DNA of 64,000 nt, taken from contig NZ_NMZQ01000003.1 in the NCBI RefSeq assembly GCF_010093125.1, positions 1 through 64,000 of the forward strand. The letters are read 5' to 3'. The position numbers and the translations under genes were made by a program. This document shows positions 1 through 8,722 of the stretch, in pieces. Under the pieces are notes generated by a model. That model did no database searches. It had not been told where the DNA came from and saw nothing but the letters and a program-made list of their open reading frames with translations. Position 1 is the first letter of the stretch; every line of letters starts with the position of its first letter. This DNA is from Veillonella sp. R32. Lineage in GTDB: Bacteria > Bacillota > Negativicutes > Veillonellales > Veillonellaceae.

Positions 1-416
1 CGTTGCCCCGTCAGACTTTCGTCCATTGCGGAAGATTCCCCACATCTGCCTCCCGTAGGAGTTTGGGCCGTGTCTCAGTCCCAATGTGGCCGTTCATCCT
101 CTCAGACCGGCTACTGATCATTGCCTTGGTGGGCCGTTACCCCTCCAACTAGCTAATCAGACGCAACCCCCTCCTTCAGCGATAGCTTATACATAGAGGC
201 CACCTTTCATTAAACTTCGATGCCGAAGCTTAATCGTACGCGGTATTAGCAACGGTTTCCCGTTGTTATCCCCCTCTGAAGGGCAGGTTGGTTACGCGTT
301 ACTCACCCGTTCGCCACTAAGATTGATAGAAGCAAGCTTCCATCGCTCTCCGTTCGACTTGCATGTGTTAAGCACGCCGCCAGCGTTCGTCCTGAGCCAG
401 GATCAAACTCTCCAAG
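1..416 (-). rRNA. 16S ribosomal RNA, 5' part (cut by window start)
   Basis: The minus strand reads as the 5' third of a bacterial 16S rRNA. The universal 27F primer region (GAGTTTGATCCTGGCTCAG on the minus strand) lies at about 391-411, and the conserved ACTCCTACGGGAGGCAGC segment lies near 45-62. The gene is transcribed leftward and continues beyond position 1, so only about 415 nt are present. The exact mature 5' end, near 414-417, is estimated from the usual distance to the conserved motif. Short open frames inside it (for example 263-463 on the plus strand) are not genes. Confidence 0.97.
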
Positions 417-623
417 ATATCTTGGAGCTATTTGCTAGCTCGTTTTTGTTGTTGTTAGTTTAACCGAAGTTATCTAACTTAGAATTTATTTGGTTGGTTT
501 CAACGTTGTTGAAACCCGCACTCTGGCTATGTTCATTTCGTTAGAAATGATTACCTTACATTGTTCAGTTTTCAAAGATCTGTGTATCAGGCTTTTCAAC
601 TTTCATCGCCTGACGACTTAATT

Positions 624-652
624 AGTTTAACAGTGAATGTTAATTATGTCAA
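624..652 (-). promoter_or_regulatory. rRNA operon promoter and leader
   Basis: On the minus strand TTGACA (647-652) is followed by a 17-nt spacer and TAAACT (624-629), about 200 nt upstream of the mature 16S end. The leader between contains TTTGAAAACTGAACA (about 563-577), a motif commonly seen in Firmicute rRNA operon leaders near processing or antitermination sites. The stretch 417-788 holds nothing else that I can support. The promoter is inferred from spacing and consensus only. Confidence 0.6.
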
Positions 653-788
653 CCACTTTTTTACAACTTTTTTACTAATTTTGTACCTTCTAGCTAAAAC
701 CCTTATAAACAAAGGCTTTCTGACTACTCAAACATAGTTTTATGCTTGTTAAAGCCAACTAGCAAGTACATTTCAATAAAAGAGTTAG

Positions 789-818
789 AAAAAGCACCGT
801 CAAAAGACAGTGCTTTTT
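789..818 (-). terminator. Rho-independent terminator of the tRNA operon
   Basis: A 13-bp stem (806-818 with 789-801, one G-T pair) closes a 4-nt loop. The A-rich and T-rich flanks are part of the stem, giving a U-tract on the minus-strand transcript. It sits directly downstream of tRNA-Lys and separates the tRNA genes from the rRNA promoter. Confidence 0.8.
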
Positions 819-821
819 ACA

Positions 822-897
822 TGGTGACTCACCCGCGACTCGAACGCGGGACACCCTGATTAAAAGTCAGGTGCTCTGCCAACTGAGCTAGTGAGTC
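822..897 (-). tRNA. tRNA-Lys (anticodon UUU)
   Basis: The minus strand folds as a standard cloverleaf. The acceptor stem GACTCAC pairs with GTGAGTC, with discriminator A and encoded CCA at 822-824. The anticodon loop is CTTTTAA with anticodon TTT, and the T-arm is CGCGG-TTCGAGT-CCGCG-like. It is the last gene of a three-tRNA transcript (His-Gln-Lys). Confidence 0.95.
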
Positions 898-901
898 ATG
901 T

Positions 902-976
902 TGGCAGGGGCGGCTGGGATCGAACCAGCGCATAATGGAGTCAAAGTCCATTGCCTTACCACTTGGCGACGCCCCT
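902..976 (-). tRNA. tRNA-Gln (anticodon UUG)
   Basis: The acceptor stem AGGGGCG pairs with CGCCCCT, with discriminator G and encoded CCA (902-904). The anticodon loop CTTTGAC gives TTG. Length is 75 nt and it lies 4 nt from tRNA-Lys in the same transcript. Confidence 0.95.
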
Positions 977-981
977 ATAAG

Positions 982-1058
982 TGGGGTGAGTAGTGGGGAT
1001 CGAACCCACGCGTAACGGAGCCACAATCCGCCGTGTTAACCGCTTCACCATACCCACC
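982..1058 (-). tRNA. tRNA-His (anticodon GUG)
   Basis: The anticodon loop ATTGTGG gives GTG. The acceptor stem is extended by an encoded G at -1 opposite discriminator C73, the identity pair of histidine tRNAs, and CCA is encoded at 982-984. It is the first gene of the His-Gln-Lys transcript. Confidence 0.95.
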
Positions 1059-1082
1059 ACTGTGATTGTGTCGGGGAATTAT

Positions 1083-1117
1083 CCCCCGTTGAATGATATT
1101 GTATCATTCAACGGGGG
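1083..1117. repeat. Perfect 16-bp inverted repeat with 3-nt loop
   Basis: Positions 1083-1098 are perfectly complementary to 1102-1117, with a TTG loop. The repeat lies 13 bp beyond the speE stop codon. It has no T-tract on its downstream side for speE, so it is not a canonical intrinsic terminator. It overlaps the spacer and -10 box of a good promoter for the tRNA operon. Confidence 0.9.
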
Positions 1118-1127
1118 CAACTGTCAA
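1098..1127 (-). promoter_or_regulatory. Promoter of the tRNA-His-Gln-Lys operon
   Basis: On the minus strand TTGACA (1122-1127) is followed by an 18-nt spacer and TACAAT (1098-1103). The predicted start lies about 30 nt upstream of tRNA-His. The -10 box coincides with the centre of the 16-bp palindrome at 1083-1117. Assignment rests on consensus and position. Confidence 0.6.
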
Positions 1128-1130
1128 CAA

Positions 1131-1970
1131 CTATTTTTTAATTAAATAATCTTTTACAAAATTAGGTAATGCAAAGGCTGCTTTTTGAATATCATCATTG
1201 TAATATTTAGTAGCAAAACCCTGCTTACGATTAGCTTCCCAAGTCAATGGATCGTATTTTTTAGACCCCATGGTGAAGCAATGCATACCAGTTGGATAAA
1301 TAGGAATATACGCTGTATATAAACGTGTAATAGGAAAATGATTAGCTACATAGCCAAATACTTTTTCCACTAATGGCTGATGCATCATAGGGGATTCTGT
1401 TTGCTGTACAAACAAGCCGTCTTCTTTAAGCGCTTTGTAGGTATTAGCATAAAACTCTTCCGTAAAGAGACCTTCCCCTGGCCCAATCGGATCAGAACAG
1501 TCAACGATAATTACATCAAATTTATTGTCACAGTCTGCTACATAACCAATGCCATCACCAATTGTTACTGTTAATTTAGGATCTTTACGAATCATAGCAT
1601 CAGCAATGGATGGCAAGTATTCTTTAGCTAATTCAACTACTTTACCATCGATTTCAATCATAGTAACGGATTCAACGCATTCATGGCGCACGCATTCCCG
1701 TGCTACACCACCGTCACCACCACCAATAATTAGCACATGTTTAGGATTAGGATGCAAAAACAATGGAATATGTGACATCATTTCATGATAGATAAACTCT
1801 TCTCGTTCAGACGTTTGAAATACGCCATCAAGCGCTAACATATTACCATATTCTAAACTGTGCACTACTTCAATTTTCTGAAATTCAGAAGCACCAGAAT
1901 ATAATACTTTGTCAATTTTTGCACTTAATTTCAAATTTTCAGACTGATTTTCTGTAAGCCACTCTGCCAT
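1131..1970 (-). CDS. speE: Spermidine synthase (polyamine aminopropyltransferase)
   Basis: Transfers the aminopropyl group of decarboxylated S-adenosylmethionine to putrescine in the cytoplasm. The 279-aa product is of normal family length. It shows the small N-terminal beta domain, the substrate motif LDGVFQTSEREEF near residues 47-59, the nucleotide-binding glycine-rich GGGDGGVARE near 83-92, and the VDCSDPIGPGEGLF segment near 156-169 that carries the catalytic aspartate and substrate-binding residues. The start is an ATG with an AGGAGG ribosome site 6-7 nt upstream. In Negativicutes polyamines decorate peptidoglycan and help bind SLH-domain outer-membrane proteins, so the gene may connect with the SLH-bearing adhesin in this window; that link is inference. 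The 16-bp palindrome follows its stop. Confidence 0.95.
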   Translation of the reverse strand: MAEWLTENQSENLKLSAKIDKVLYSGASEFQKIEVVHSLEYGNMLALDGVFQTSEREEFIYHEMMSHIPLFLHPNPKHVLIIGGGDGGVARECVRHECVESVTMIEIDGKVVELAKEYLPSIADAMIRKDPKLTVTIGDGIGYVADCDNKFDVIIVDCSDPIGPGEGLFTEEFYANTYKALKEDGLFVQQTESPMMHQPLVEKVFGYVANHFPITRLYTAYIPIYPTGMHCFTMGSKKYDPLTWEANRKQGFATKYYNDDIQKAAFALPNFVKDYLIKK

Positions 1971-2009
1971 AATTAGCCTCCTAAATTACACAATACCTGC
2001 TTTGTACGA

Positions 2010-2636
2010 TTATTTACGCACTACATAGGCAAAACCGCCACCTAGCATAGTATCTTTTAACCATTTTTGCAAGGAAAACGTACGTTCAATCTCCTCATCA
2101 TATACCACGCAACGGATATCATCATTGTTTTCCATTAATTTTACAATAGGTACCCAGTGCCACGTAGATAATTCTTTTTCACGACCACGGTGACGATTTA
2201 AAAACGCCACTGGTGAATCGCTAGCTAGCCCTTGCTTAATAAATTTTACAACTTGTTGCAACGGTGGACGGCACACTGCAAAGGGATAAATGCCCATCAT
2301 TTTTACAGTATAAGGTAATGTATGATCTTTAATATAGGCATTTAAACCTTCTTCCAGCCACTGTGTTTTATATAAGCCACCACCAAAACGAGGTCGCACA
2401 TACTCAAACACATCTTCCATACGTTTTAAAGCCGCTTCACCATCGGCACTATGAGCTGCATCTAACAGGCCATCACGAAATTGTACATAGCTAATCAACT
2501 GGGTAGCCGTCGTAGGCCCACAACCAGCTAAGCGCTGCCAATCATCATGATACCACTCTTGATTATACCCATAAGAAAAACGACCGTCTTTTTTCACCTG
2601 CAACCATTCGGGATGTGTGATTGTCAAGCTCTCCAT
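2010..2636 (-). CDS. Uncharacterised C39-peptidase-like protein
   Basis: A 208-aa soluble protein with no signal peptide or membrane segment. Near residues 38-44 it has GCGPTTA, which resembles the nucleophile motif of C39-type papain-like cysteine peptidases. A WHWVPIV segment near 165 could supply the histidine. I do not recognise a named family; similar uncharacterised proteins occur in anaerobic Firmicutes. It may be a peptidase or a peptidase-fold protein that binds a ligand. The start is an ATG preceded by a modest AGGATTAAGAG site. It lies between speE (39 bp gap) and the cyclophilin gene (94 bp gap) in the same orientation; the context gives no clear job. Confidence 0.75.
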   Translation of the reverse strand: MESLTITHPEWLQVKKDGRFSYGYNQEWYHDDWQRLAGCGPTTATQLISYVQFRDGLLDAAHSADGEAALKRMEDVFEYVRPRFGGGLYKTQWLEEGLNAYIKDHTLPYTVKMMGIYPFAVCRPPLQQVVKFIKQGLASDSPVAFLNRHRGREKELSTWHWVPIVKLMENNDDIRCVVYDEEIERTFSLQKWLKDTMLGGGFAYVVRK

Positions 2637-2730
2637 ATATCTCTTAATCCTCTATTACTTAACTATTAACTATAAAAACTCAATCTGTTAATGCAGTAAT
2701 AGATGCCTTGCAAAGAAAGCCCCCGTAAGC

Positions 2731-3162
2731 TTAGTCTTCTACGACTTCCACTTTTGTCATGCGGTCACCTTGCTGAATCGCATCTACTACATCCATACCT
2801 TCAATAACTTTACCAAATACAGTATGAACACCATCTAAATGAGGCTGTGGTTCATAGACAATAAAGAACTGGCTACCACCGGTATTAGGTCCACGATGAG
2901 CCATAGATAAGGCGCCCCGTTCATGTTTATGAGGGTTACCAATTAATTCATCTTTAATTGTATAGCCAGGACCACCTGTACCATTCCCATTAGGGCAACC
3001 GCCTTGTGCTACGAAACCAGGAATCACTCGATGGAAAGTTAAACCATCATAGAAACCTTCTTTGATTAATTTTTCAAAATTAGCTACTGTACCTGGTGCT
3101 TCTTTATCAAACAATTCAATCGTAATATCGCCTTTTTCCATATGGATAATCGCTTTTTTCAT
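2731..3162 (-). CDS. Cyclophilin-type peptidyl-prolyl cis-trans isomerase
   Basis: Catalyses proline cis-trans isomerisation during protein folding. The 143-aa cytoplasmic form has no signal peptide. It shows the cyclophilin core: [13 protein letters not shown] near residues 43-55 with the catalytic arginine, NTGGSQFFI near 93-101, and [11 protein letters not shown] near 108-119. Its ATG follows the tcdA stop directly (TAA-ATG), and the GGAGG ribosome site lies inside the end of tcdA, so the two are translationally linked. It is short but complete for a bacterial PpiB-like protein. Confidence 0.93.
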   Translation of the reverse strand: MKKAIIHMEKGDITIELFDKEAPGTVANFEKLIKEGFYDGLTFHRVIPGFVAQGGCPNGNGTGGPGYTIKDELIGNPHKHERGALSMAHRGPNTGGSQFFIVYEPQPHLDGVHTVFGKVIEGMDVVDAIQQGDRMTKVEVVED

Positions 3163-3864
3163 TTATTCTACCTCCAATAATGTACGTAATACATAACTTG
3201 CTAACATTAAACCAGAAACGGATGGTACGAAACCACAAGACCCTGGGCTACGTGAATCATCATCACGATTAGGAGTCATAGGTTTTTCTGTTGAAAATAC
3301 AACGGTTTGTTTTTTAATACCACGCTTACGCAATTCACGACGCATCACTTTTGCCAGTGGACAGGTGTGAGTTTTACTAATATCCGCAATGGTCAATAAT
3401 TCAGGATGCATCTTATTCCCCGTCCCCATGGACGAAATACAAGGAATCTCTAATTCCTGACACGTTTCAATAATGGCTAACTTAGCTGTTACCATATCGA
3501 TCGCATCAATAACGAAATCAACCTTAATATCTTTAAGAAAATTAGGATACGTTTCTTTTGTATACACAATATCATACGTATCCACTTGCATATCTGGACG
3601 AATAGACAACGCACGTTCTTTAGCTACTTCTACCTTCCGTCGACCAATTGTCGCTTGGGTGGCAATTAATTGACGATTCAAATTACTTACCGTCACTTTA
3701 TCGCCATCAATTAGCACTAAACGGCCGATACCGGTACGTACCAAGGCTTCCATGGCAAAGCCACCAACGCCACCACAACCAAATAGGGCTACTGACTTCG
3801 TCCCCAAATTCTCTAATTTCTCTTTCCCCACTAACCATTCTAAGCGGGTTAACATATGTTCCAT
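3163..3864 (-). CDS. tcdA: tRNA threonylcarbamoyladenosine dehydratase
   Basis: An E1-like, ThiF/MoeB-superfamily enzyme that uses ATP to cyclise N6-threonylcarbamoyladenosine at tRNA position 37. The 233-aa product has the Rossmann glycine motif ALFGCGGVGGFAMEAL near residues 26-41, the IDGDKVTVSNLNRQ segment near 53-66 typical of this superfamily, and a D-x-V-x-A-K-based ATP site (AIDMVTAKLAII). It is near the usual length, slightly shorter than the Escherichia coli protein. It is chosen over ThiF or MoeB because there is no neighbouring sulfur-carrier gene and the end matches TcdA (GSCGFVPSVSGLMLASYVL). It is translationally linked to the cyclophilin gene. Confidence 0.88.
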   Translation of the reverse strand: MEHMLTRLEWLVGKEKLENLGTKSVALFGCGGVGGFAMEALVRTGIGRLVLIDGDKVTVSNLNRQLIATQATIGRRKVEVAKERALSIRPDMQVDTYDIVYTKETYPNFLKDIKVDFVIDAIDMVTAKLAIIETCQELEIPCISSMGTGNKMHPELLTIADISKTHTCPLAKVMRRELRKRGIKKQTVVFSTEKPMTPNRDDDSRSPGSCGFVPSVSGLMLASYVLRTLLEVE

Positions 3865-3891
3865 TCAGAAAAACTCCAATTCAATATGATA

Positions 3892-4263
3892 TTAACGATG
3901 TAACGGAATAATTTCTAACCAATATCCATCTGGATCAGCAATAAAGTAAATGCCCATATTAGGGTTTTCATATACGATGCAACCCATTTCTTTGTGCTTT
4001 TTATAAGCCCCTTCATAGTCATCCACTTTAAAAGCTAAATGGAATTCGTTATCCCCTAGATTATAAGGACGATCCCAATCGCGCAACCAAGTTAATTCTA
4101 ACTGATGATTACTAGCGCCATCTTCAAGATACACAATTTTAAAAGAACCATCTTCTGGTTCAATACGACGACCTGGGGTTAAACCAAGCGCCTCTTTATA
4201 AAAATCTAAACTTTTGTCTAAATCACGCACATTAAAGTTATTATGTACCATTACAAATTTCAT
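3892..4263 (-). CDS. gloA: Glyoxalase I-like VOC-family protein
   Basis: Probable lactoylglutathione-lyase-type enzyme that detoxifies methylglyoxal. The start is placed at the ATG at 4263 because the upstream in-frame ATG lies inside the AAAGGAGAT ribosome site. That gives 123 aa. Two beta-alpha-beta-beta-beta VOC modules are visible. The candidate metal ligands are His near residue 7 (MVHNNFNV), Glu in NHQLELTW, His in NEFHLAFKV and Glu in YWLEIIPL, the four-ligand pattern of metal-dependent glyoxalase I. The thiol cofactor used in this organism is unknown. It precedes tcdA by 27 bp and is probably co-transcribed. Confidence 0.85.
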   Translation of the reverse strand: MKFVMVHNNFNVRDLDKSLDFYKEALGLTPGRRIEPEDGSFKIVYLEDGASNHQLELTWLRDWDRPYNLGDNEFHLAFKVDDYEGAYKKHKEMGCIVYENPNMGIYFIADPDGYWLEIIPLHR

Positions 4264-4453
4264 AGAGCCATCTCCTTTCACGTATAACCATCAACTAGTC
4301 TACTCACCATTACACAAGCTGTGAATAGACTTATACTATAAGAGGATTTCTAAAACTCCTCTACAATTTACTTAATACTGCTATTTAATAGTATCACAAA
4401 TCTCGATATATGGCTATATAAGGGAAAAAACTTTGCTCTATCCCTCGGCCTAG

Positions 4454-7400
4454 TTACGGCACTACAAACTGTGCTTCACTCCCCCGCTCCGTAGCCCGCA
4501 CTTCTAAGTGGGCGGGAATACGGCTTTTTAATTCAGGCACATGAGAAATAATCCCCACCAAACGGCCAGACGCCTGCACCTCTACTAAGGTTTGCATGGC
4601 TACCTCTAAGGTATCTGGATCCAAGGTACCAAACCCTTCATCGATGAAAATCGTATCTAAATGGATTCCCCCCGCATAAGCTTGAATAATATCAGCCAAT
4701 CCCATGGCTAACGCTAAAGACGCTAAGAACGTTTCACCTCCTGATAACGTATTAGCCGGTCTTGCATAGCCTGTATACGTATCTAAAACGGCAAGGTCTA
4801 AACCGCGATGACCACGACGAACACTTTCTAAATCAGCTCGTTCTAAACTATAACGACCACGACTCATATGTCGCAAACGGACATTGGCAGCCACCACTAC
4901 TTCTTCCAAAATAGCGCCCAAAACATAGCGTTCAAAGGTAACCCCTTTTAAACCGGTATCACCGCCAATGGCCAAATCATATAAATTAAAAATAAAAGTG
5001 CTCCGCTTAGTAATCGCTTCATTTTGAGTAGCTAACGTTTCATACTCATCAATAACCTTAGCTATGCGCTCTGCTTCCTTACTTTGAACAGCCGCCTCAC
5101 GAACAGCTGCCGCATAAGCGACCATCGCCGCCGTTGTATCCGCCTCCGTTACTATGCGACTCGGTGCAGGCAAAGCTGCCAACTGTGCTTGCGCCGCTTC
5201 TAATAAAGCGTTGGTCTGCCCCCACATATCCTCAAAAGCACGCACTTCATTAGCTAATGCTATAGCGTCCCCCGTAAAGGCCTGAATATTTGCTATATCA
5301 GTGTCCGTTAATTTAGATTGGCGCACAGCAGTTTCATACCTAACCTGGGCTTCCTCAATGCTAGTAGCCAACTCTGCCAGTTGCTTCCTTAAATTTGCCA
5401 GCGTAGTTTCATTAGCACTGACCGCTTCAATATGTTGAGTATATGCTTCTTCGTACGCTCGCTTAGATACTTCATAAGCACCTAGCCATTCCTTTTGCGT
5501 CGCCAGCTCCGCCAACCAAGTCTCCTTATCAATGGAAGCAACTTCACCTTGCAAGACGGTAAGCGCTTCTTCTTTTCGGCCTAAATCAGATTGCAAAGCC
5601 TGTATGGTAGACATAATCTCTTGATAAGCTTTTTGAGCAGTCTGCAAAGAGCTTTCCGCTTCCACTAAGCTACTATCCAGCTTTTGTACTTCTTTCTCTT
5701 TATGTTGTAATTGCTGCCATTCACTAGCTAAGACTTGATCCTTTACTTCTGCTTCTGCCAAAAACTCCGAACGAGTGCACGCTGTAATCCCCAGTCCAGT
5801 ATTATGAGTTACCCACTCATCAATAGCCCTGTCTATTTCAGAAAGTCGCTGCTGGGCCGTAGCTTCCTCTATTTCGGCTTGACCAAGCTCCGTCTTAGCT
5901 ATGGAACTCTTTTTGAGAGCTTCACTATATGCCACCTCAGCTTTACTTAAACCTTCTTGTGACATATCTTCAGGCATGCTAGCTATTTGCGGATGATGTT
6001 TAGAACCACATACGGGACATGGTGCGCCAGCCTCTAACGCAAGCCCCAAGGTAGCCGCTTGATATTGTGCTTGTAAATGAAGCTGATGCGTTCGCTCTAG
6101 CTGAGCTTCTATTTCCGCTTGTTGTGCCAAGTCATAAGCTCGTCGTTTCACCCCTACAGTACCTACGGCTGCTTGGTACGTCGCCAAAGCCGTTAAAGCC
6201 TCTTGCCCTAATCGAACAGCTTCTTTTACAAGTTCACGTTGTTGCAGCCATTCGTGTTGTTGACTTAACGCTCCTCGTAACGCGATAAGACTTTCTTTCA
6301 AAGTAGCCACTTTACTAGTCAACTCTGAAACGGAGCATCTTTGAGCTTCTTCCTGCATAGTTTGCGCCTCTAACTTAGTAACTAATTGCGTCCGCTCCAC
6401 CTCTAATTGACCGATTCGTTCAAAGCGCTCCTCAATTTGTTGTGCTTTATTGACATTCAATTCATATTCACTTTGCTTGCCCTTAGCTTGTTGTAATTCT
6501 TCTAAGTTTTCTTTTAAAACCTGTGAGGCGCCTTGTAATTCCTGTTGCACCGCTACAGCCTGTTCATACCCTTTACGAGCTGTAAGCTCCTTTGCCACTA
6601 ACTCTTGCCAAGCCGCTTGCTGACGTTGAATAGGCTCATAAGCTGCCAGCTGTGCTAATACGGTTTTAGTCTCTCCTATAGCTTCTTGTTTTGCCCTTAA
6701 ATCAGCTAACTTTGACTCATGTTCTTTAAGCTGTGTGGCTAATGCCTGGCGCTGTTCTGCTAATTTATACGCTTCCGTAATGCTTCGTTGTTCTTCTTGA
6801 GCCTTTTCAAGGGCCTTATTAGCCAATTCTACTAACTCTTGTTGCTTTACCCCCTGTTTGCGCAATTCACCAATCGTTACGACCTCTTCATTACTCAATA
6901 AATACCTCTGTCGATCAATGACTTCTTTCGCATCCGCACTGACCGAATCATATTCATCTTTTAAGAGCCCTTGTAAACGACTATAAATTTCAGTGCGAAA
7001 CAAACTATGCATCAAGTCTTCTCGTTCTGACGTAGGGGCTACTAATAATTTACGAAACTCCCCTTGTGGCAATAAAACAACCTGCAAAAACTGCTCCGCT
7101 CTAAACCCTAAAATTTCATGGACTTTATCTTTAATGGCTTGAGACCGCGTGCTATATTCAACCCAGTCATTCTCTTGCCAGCTTAATAATCTTGCTTGGG
7201 CCCCTTGTTCCCGAAAGCCGTCCCCTCGTTTTTTCTTCACTTGTTGCTTAGGACTGCGCTCCAATTTATATTGCTTGTCCCCTACTGCAAATGTAAACAC
7301 TACTTCCGTTGGGACGGTAGGTGTCGCATAATCACTACGCATAGTAGTACCACTGCGTAGACCTCCACTGGATTCACCGAATAAAGCATATACCATAGCA

Positions 7401-7537
7401 TCTAAAATCGTCGTTTTACCAGAACCGGTAGAGCCTGTAATGAGAAATAAACTTTGCCCTCGTAGGTCACTAAAATCTAAGTGGACCGTCCCTGCATAAG
7501 GGCCAAAGGCTGTCATTGTTAACGTCAAAGGTCTCAT
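4454..7537 (-). CDS. sbcC: Exonuclease subunit SbcC (Rad50-like ATPase)
   Basis: ATPase of the SbcCD nuclease that cleaves hairpins and processes protein-blocked DNA ends. The start at 7537 is chosen because AAAGGAGG lies 7 nt upstream and the ATG overlaps the sbcD stop (TGATG); a longer reading frame would begin before that site. The 1027-aa product has Walker A GSTGSGKTT near residues 34-42 and long coiled coils on both sides of a CPVCG zinc hook near 505. Near the C terminus are the ABC signature TLSGGETFLASLALAMGL and Walker B TIFIDEGFGTLD. Length and order are typical. It is the third gene of the nfo-sbcD-sbcC transcript. Confidence 0.96.
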   Translation of the reverse strand: MRPLTLTMTAFGPYAGTVHLDFSDLRGQSLFLITGSTGSGKTTILDAMVYALFGESSGGLRSGTTMRSDYATPTVPTEVVFTFAVGDKQYKLERSPKQQVKKKRGDGFREQGAQARLLSWQENDWVEYSTRSQAIKDKVHEILGFRAEQFLQVVLLPQGEFRKLLVAPTSEREDLMHSLFRTEIYSRLQGLLKDEYDSVSADAKEVIDRQRYLLSNEEVVTIGELRKQGVKQQELVELANKALEKAQEEQRSITEAYKLAEQRQALATQLKEHESKLADLRAKQEAIGETKTVLAQLAAYEPIQRQQAAWQELVAKELTARKGYEQAVAVQQELQGASQVLKENLEELQQAKGKQSEYELNVNKAQQIEERFERIGQLEVERTQLVTKLEAQTMQEEAQRCSVSELTSKVATLKESLIALRGALSQQHEWLQQRELVKEAVRLGQEALTALATYQAAVGTVGVKRRAYDLAQQAEIEAQLERTHQLHLQAQYQAATLGLALEAGAPCPVCGSKHHPQIASMPEDMSQEGLSKAEVAYSEALKKSSIAKTELGQAEIEEATAQQRLSEIDRAIDEWVTHNTGLGITACTRSEFLAEAEVKDQVLASEWQQLQHKEKEVQKLDSSLVEAESSLQTAQKAYQEIMSTIQALQSDLGRKEEALTVLQGEVASIDKETWLAELATQKEWLGAYEVSKRAYEEAYTQHIEAVSANETTLANLRKQLAELATSIEEAQVRYETAVRQSKLTDTDIANIQAFTGDAIALANEVRAFEDMWGQTNALLEAAQAQLAALPAPSRIVTEADTTAAMVAYAAAVREAAVQSKEAERIAKVIDEYETLATQNEAITKRSTFIFNLYDLAIGGDTGLKGVTFERYVLGAILEEVVVAANVRLRHMSRGRYSLERADLESVRRGHRGLDLAVLDTYTGYARPANTLSGGETFLASLALAMGLADIIQAYAGGIHLDTIFIDEGFGTLDPDTLEVAMQTLVEVQASGRLVGIISHVPELKSRIPAHLEVRATERGSEAQFVVP

Positions 7538-8721
7538 CAATCCGCCTCCTTTAAAAGTCGCTCCCACAACTTATTCATATAAGACTTTTCCGTTTCACTC
7601 AAAGGTTTTTCACGAACAGCGGCTGCAAATTGTTCAAATAATTCTCGCTCTGACAATTGTTTATACGCCACTGTATTCACATCCGTTACTTCTGTTGCCA
7701 TACGCCCCGTTAATTCTAAAGACATCGCATAAGGCAATACTTCACGAAGACGCGCCATACCATCAATAACAGGTGCCGTATCCAATAACTGCACTTGTAC
7801 ATAATCATTAGCATGTTGTTTATGCAAGGTTTCATCTTGCAAAATATCATTAAAATACCCTTTTATATTGACTACATCATGAAGGGCCTCAATGGGCACT
7901 TGTTCTAAGGCGCATTGCCCCTTACCATCCATATCCACAATAGTAAAGGATTTCTTATGATCTGCTTCGTCAAAGGAATATTTCAATAAGGAACCGCTAT
8001 AACGAATATGATCAGCCCCCATGCGCTGTGGCCGATGAATATGACCTAAGGCGGCATAATTAAAAGATGTGAATACATCTACCCCTACATTAGCGGAACC
8101 ACCAATAACTAAAGGCCGTTCCGATTCACTGGTTTCACTACCAGCTACCATAGCGTGAGCAATAGCAACAGTACGCACCTTTGGTTGTACTAAACTACGC
8201 AAATAAGTGGCCCAAGCATCATATATAGGCCCATAGGCTACGGTTAATTCTTGCCAAGCGTCCCGTTGTTGCACTGGTGCCGGCTGTTCTAATAGATGGG
8301 TAAGCACCGTACGAGGTTCAGCAAATGGCATAGGACAAAAAGCGACTGCTCCCTGTTGATCTTCCAAATATAAAGGATTCCAACTTCGTTCTAAACGGCC
8401 CCACACATGTAACCCCGACTGGGACCACAAATCACGCCCCACTTCAAGCCGCTCCGCACTATCGTGATTGCCCCCAATAACTAAAAAGGGAATTTTAAAA
8501 TCAAGTGTTAGCTTCGTAATAAGAGCATCCCATAACTCCACTGCTTCTACAGGTGGCACGGCTCGATCAAATACATCCCCTGCCAATACAATGGCATCCA
8601 GCTTCGCCTCTTTCACCAAAGGGTATAGCTGATGCTCAATCACATAGGCTTGGTCCTCTGTTAAATGACGAGCATAAAAAATACGCCCTAAATGCCAATC
8701 AGCCATATGAAGAATGCGCAT
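7537..8721 (-). CDS. sbcD: Exonuclease subunit SbcD (Mre11-like nuclease)
   Basis: Manganese-dependent phosphoesterase partner of SbcC. The start at 8721 (MRILHMADWHLG) is supported by GAGGTG 5-6 nt upstream inside the 3' end of nfo; the longer open frame begins with residues foreign to the family. The 394-aa product has the calcineurin-like motifs in order: ADWHLGR, LAGDVFDRA, GGNHDSAER, a histidine in VAIAHAMVAG, and LGHIHRPQ. The stop overlaps the sbcC start by one base. nfo, sbcD and sbcC form a compact repair operon. Confidence 0.95.
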   Translation of the reverse strand: MRILHMADWHLGRIFYARHLTEDQAYVIEHQLYPLVKEAKLDAIVLAGDVFDRAVPPVEAVELWDALITKLTLDFKIPFLVIGGNHDSAERLEVGRDLWSQSGLHVWGRLERSWNPLYLEDQQGAVAFCPMPFAEPRTVLTHLLEQPAPVQQRDAWQELTVAYGPIYDAWATYLRSLVQPKVRTVAIAHAMVAGSETSESERPLVIGGSANVGVDVFTSFNYAALGHIHRPQRMGADHIRYSGSLLKYSFDEADHKKSFTIVDMDGKGQCALEQVPIEALHDVVNIKGYFNDILQDETLHKQHANDYVQVQLLDTAPVIDGMARLREVLPYAMSLELTGRMATEVTDVNTVAYKQLSERELFEQFAAAVREKPLSETEKSYMNKLWERLLKEAD

Positions 8722-8722
8722 A

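Noticed and set aside
263-463. 66-codon frame inside the 16S rRNA gene
   Set aside because: Lies within and just beyond the conserved 16S sequence; rRNA genes routinely give such frames.
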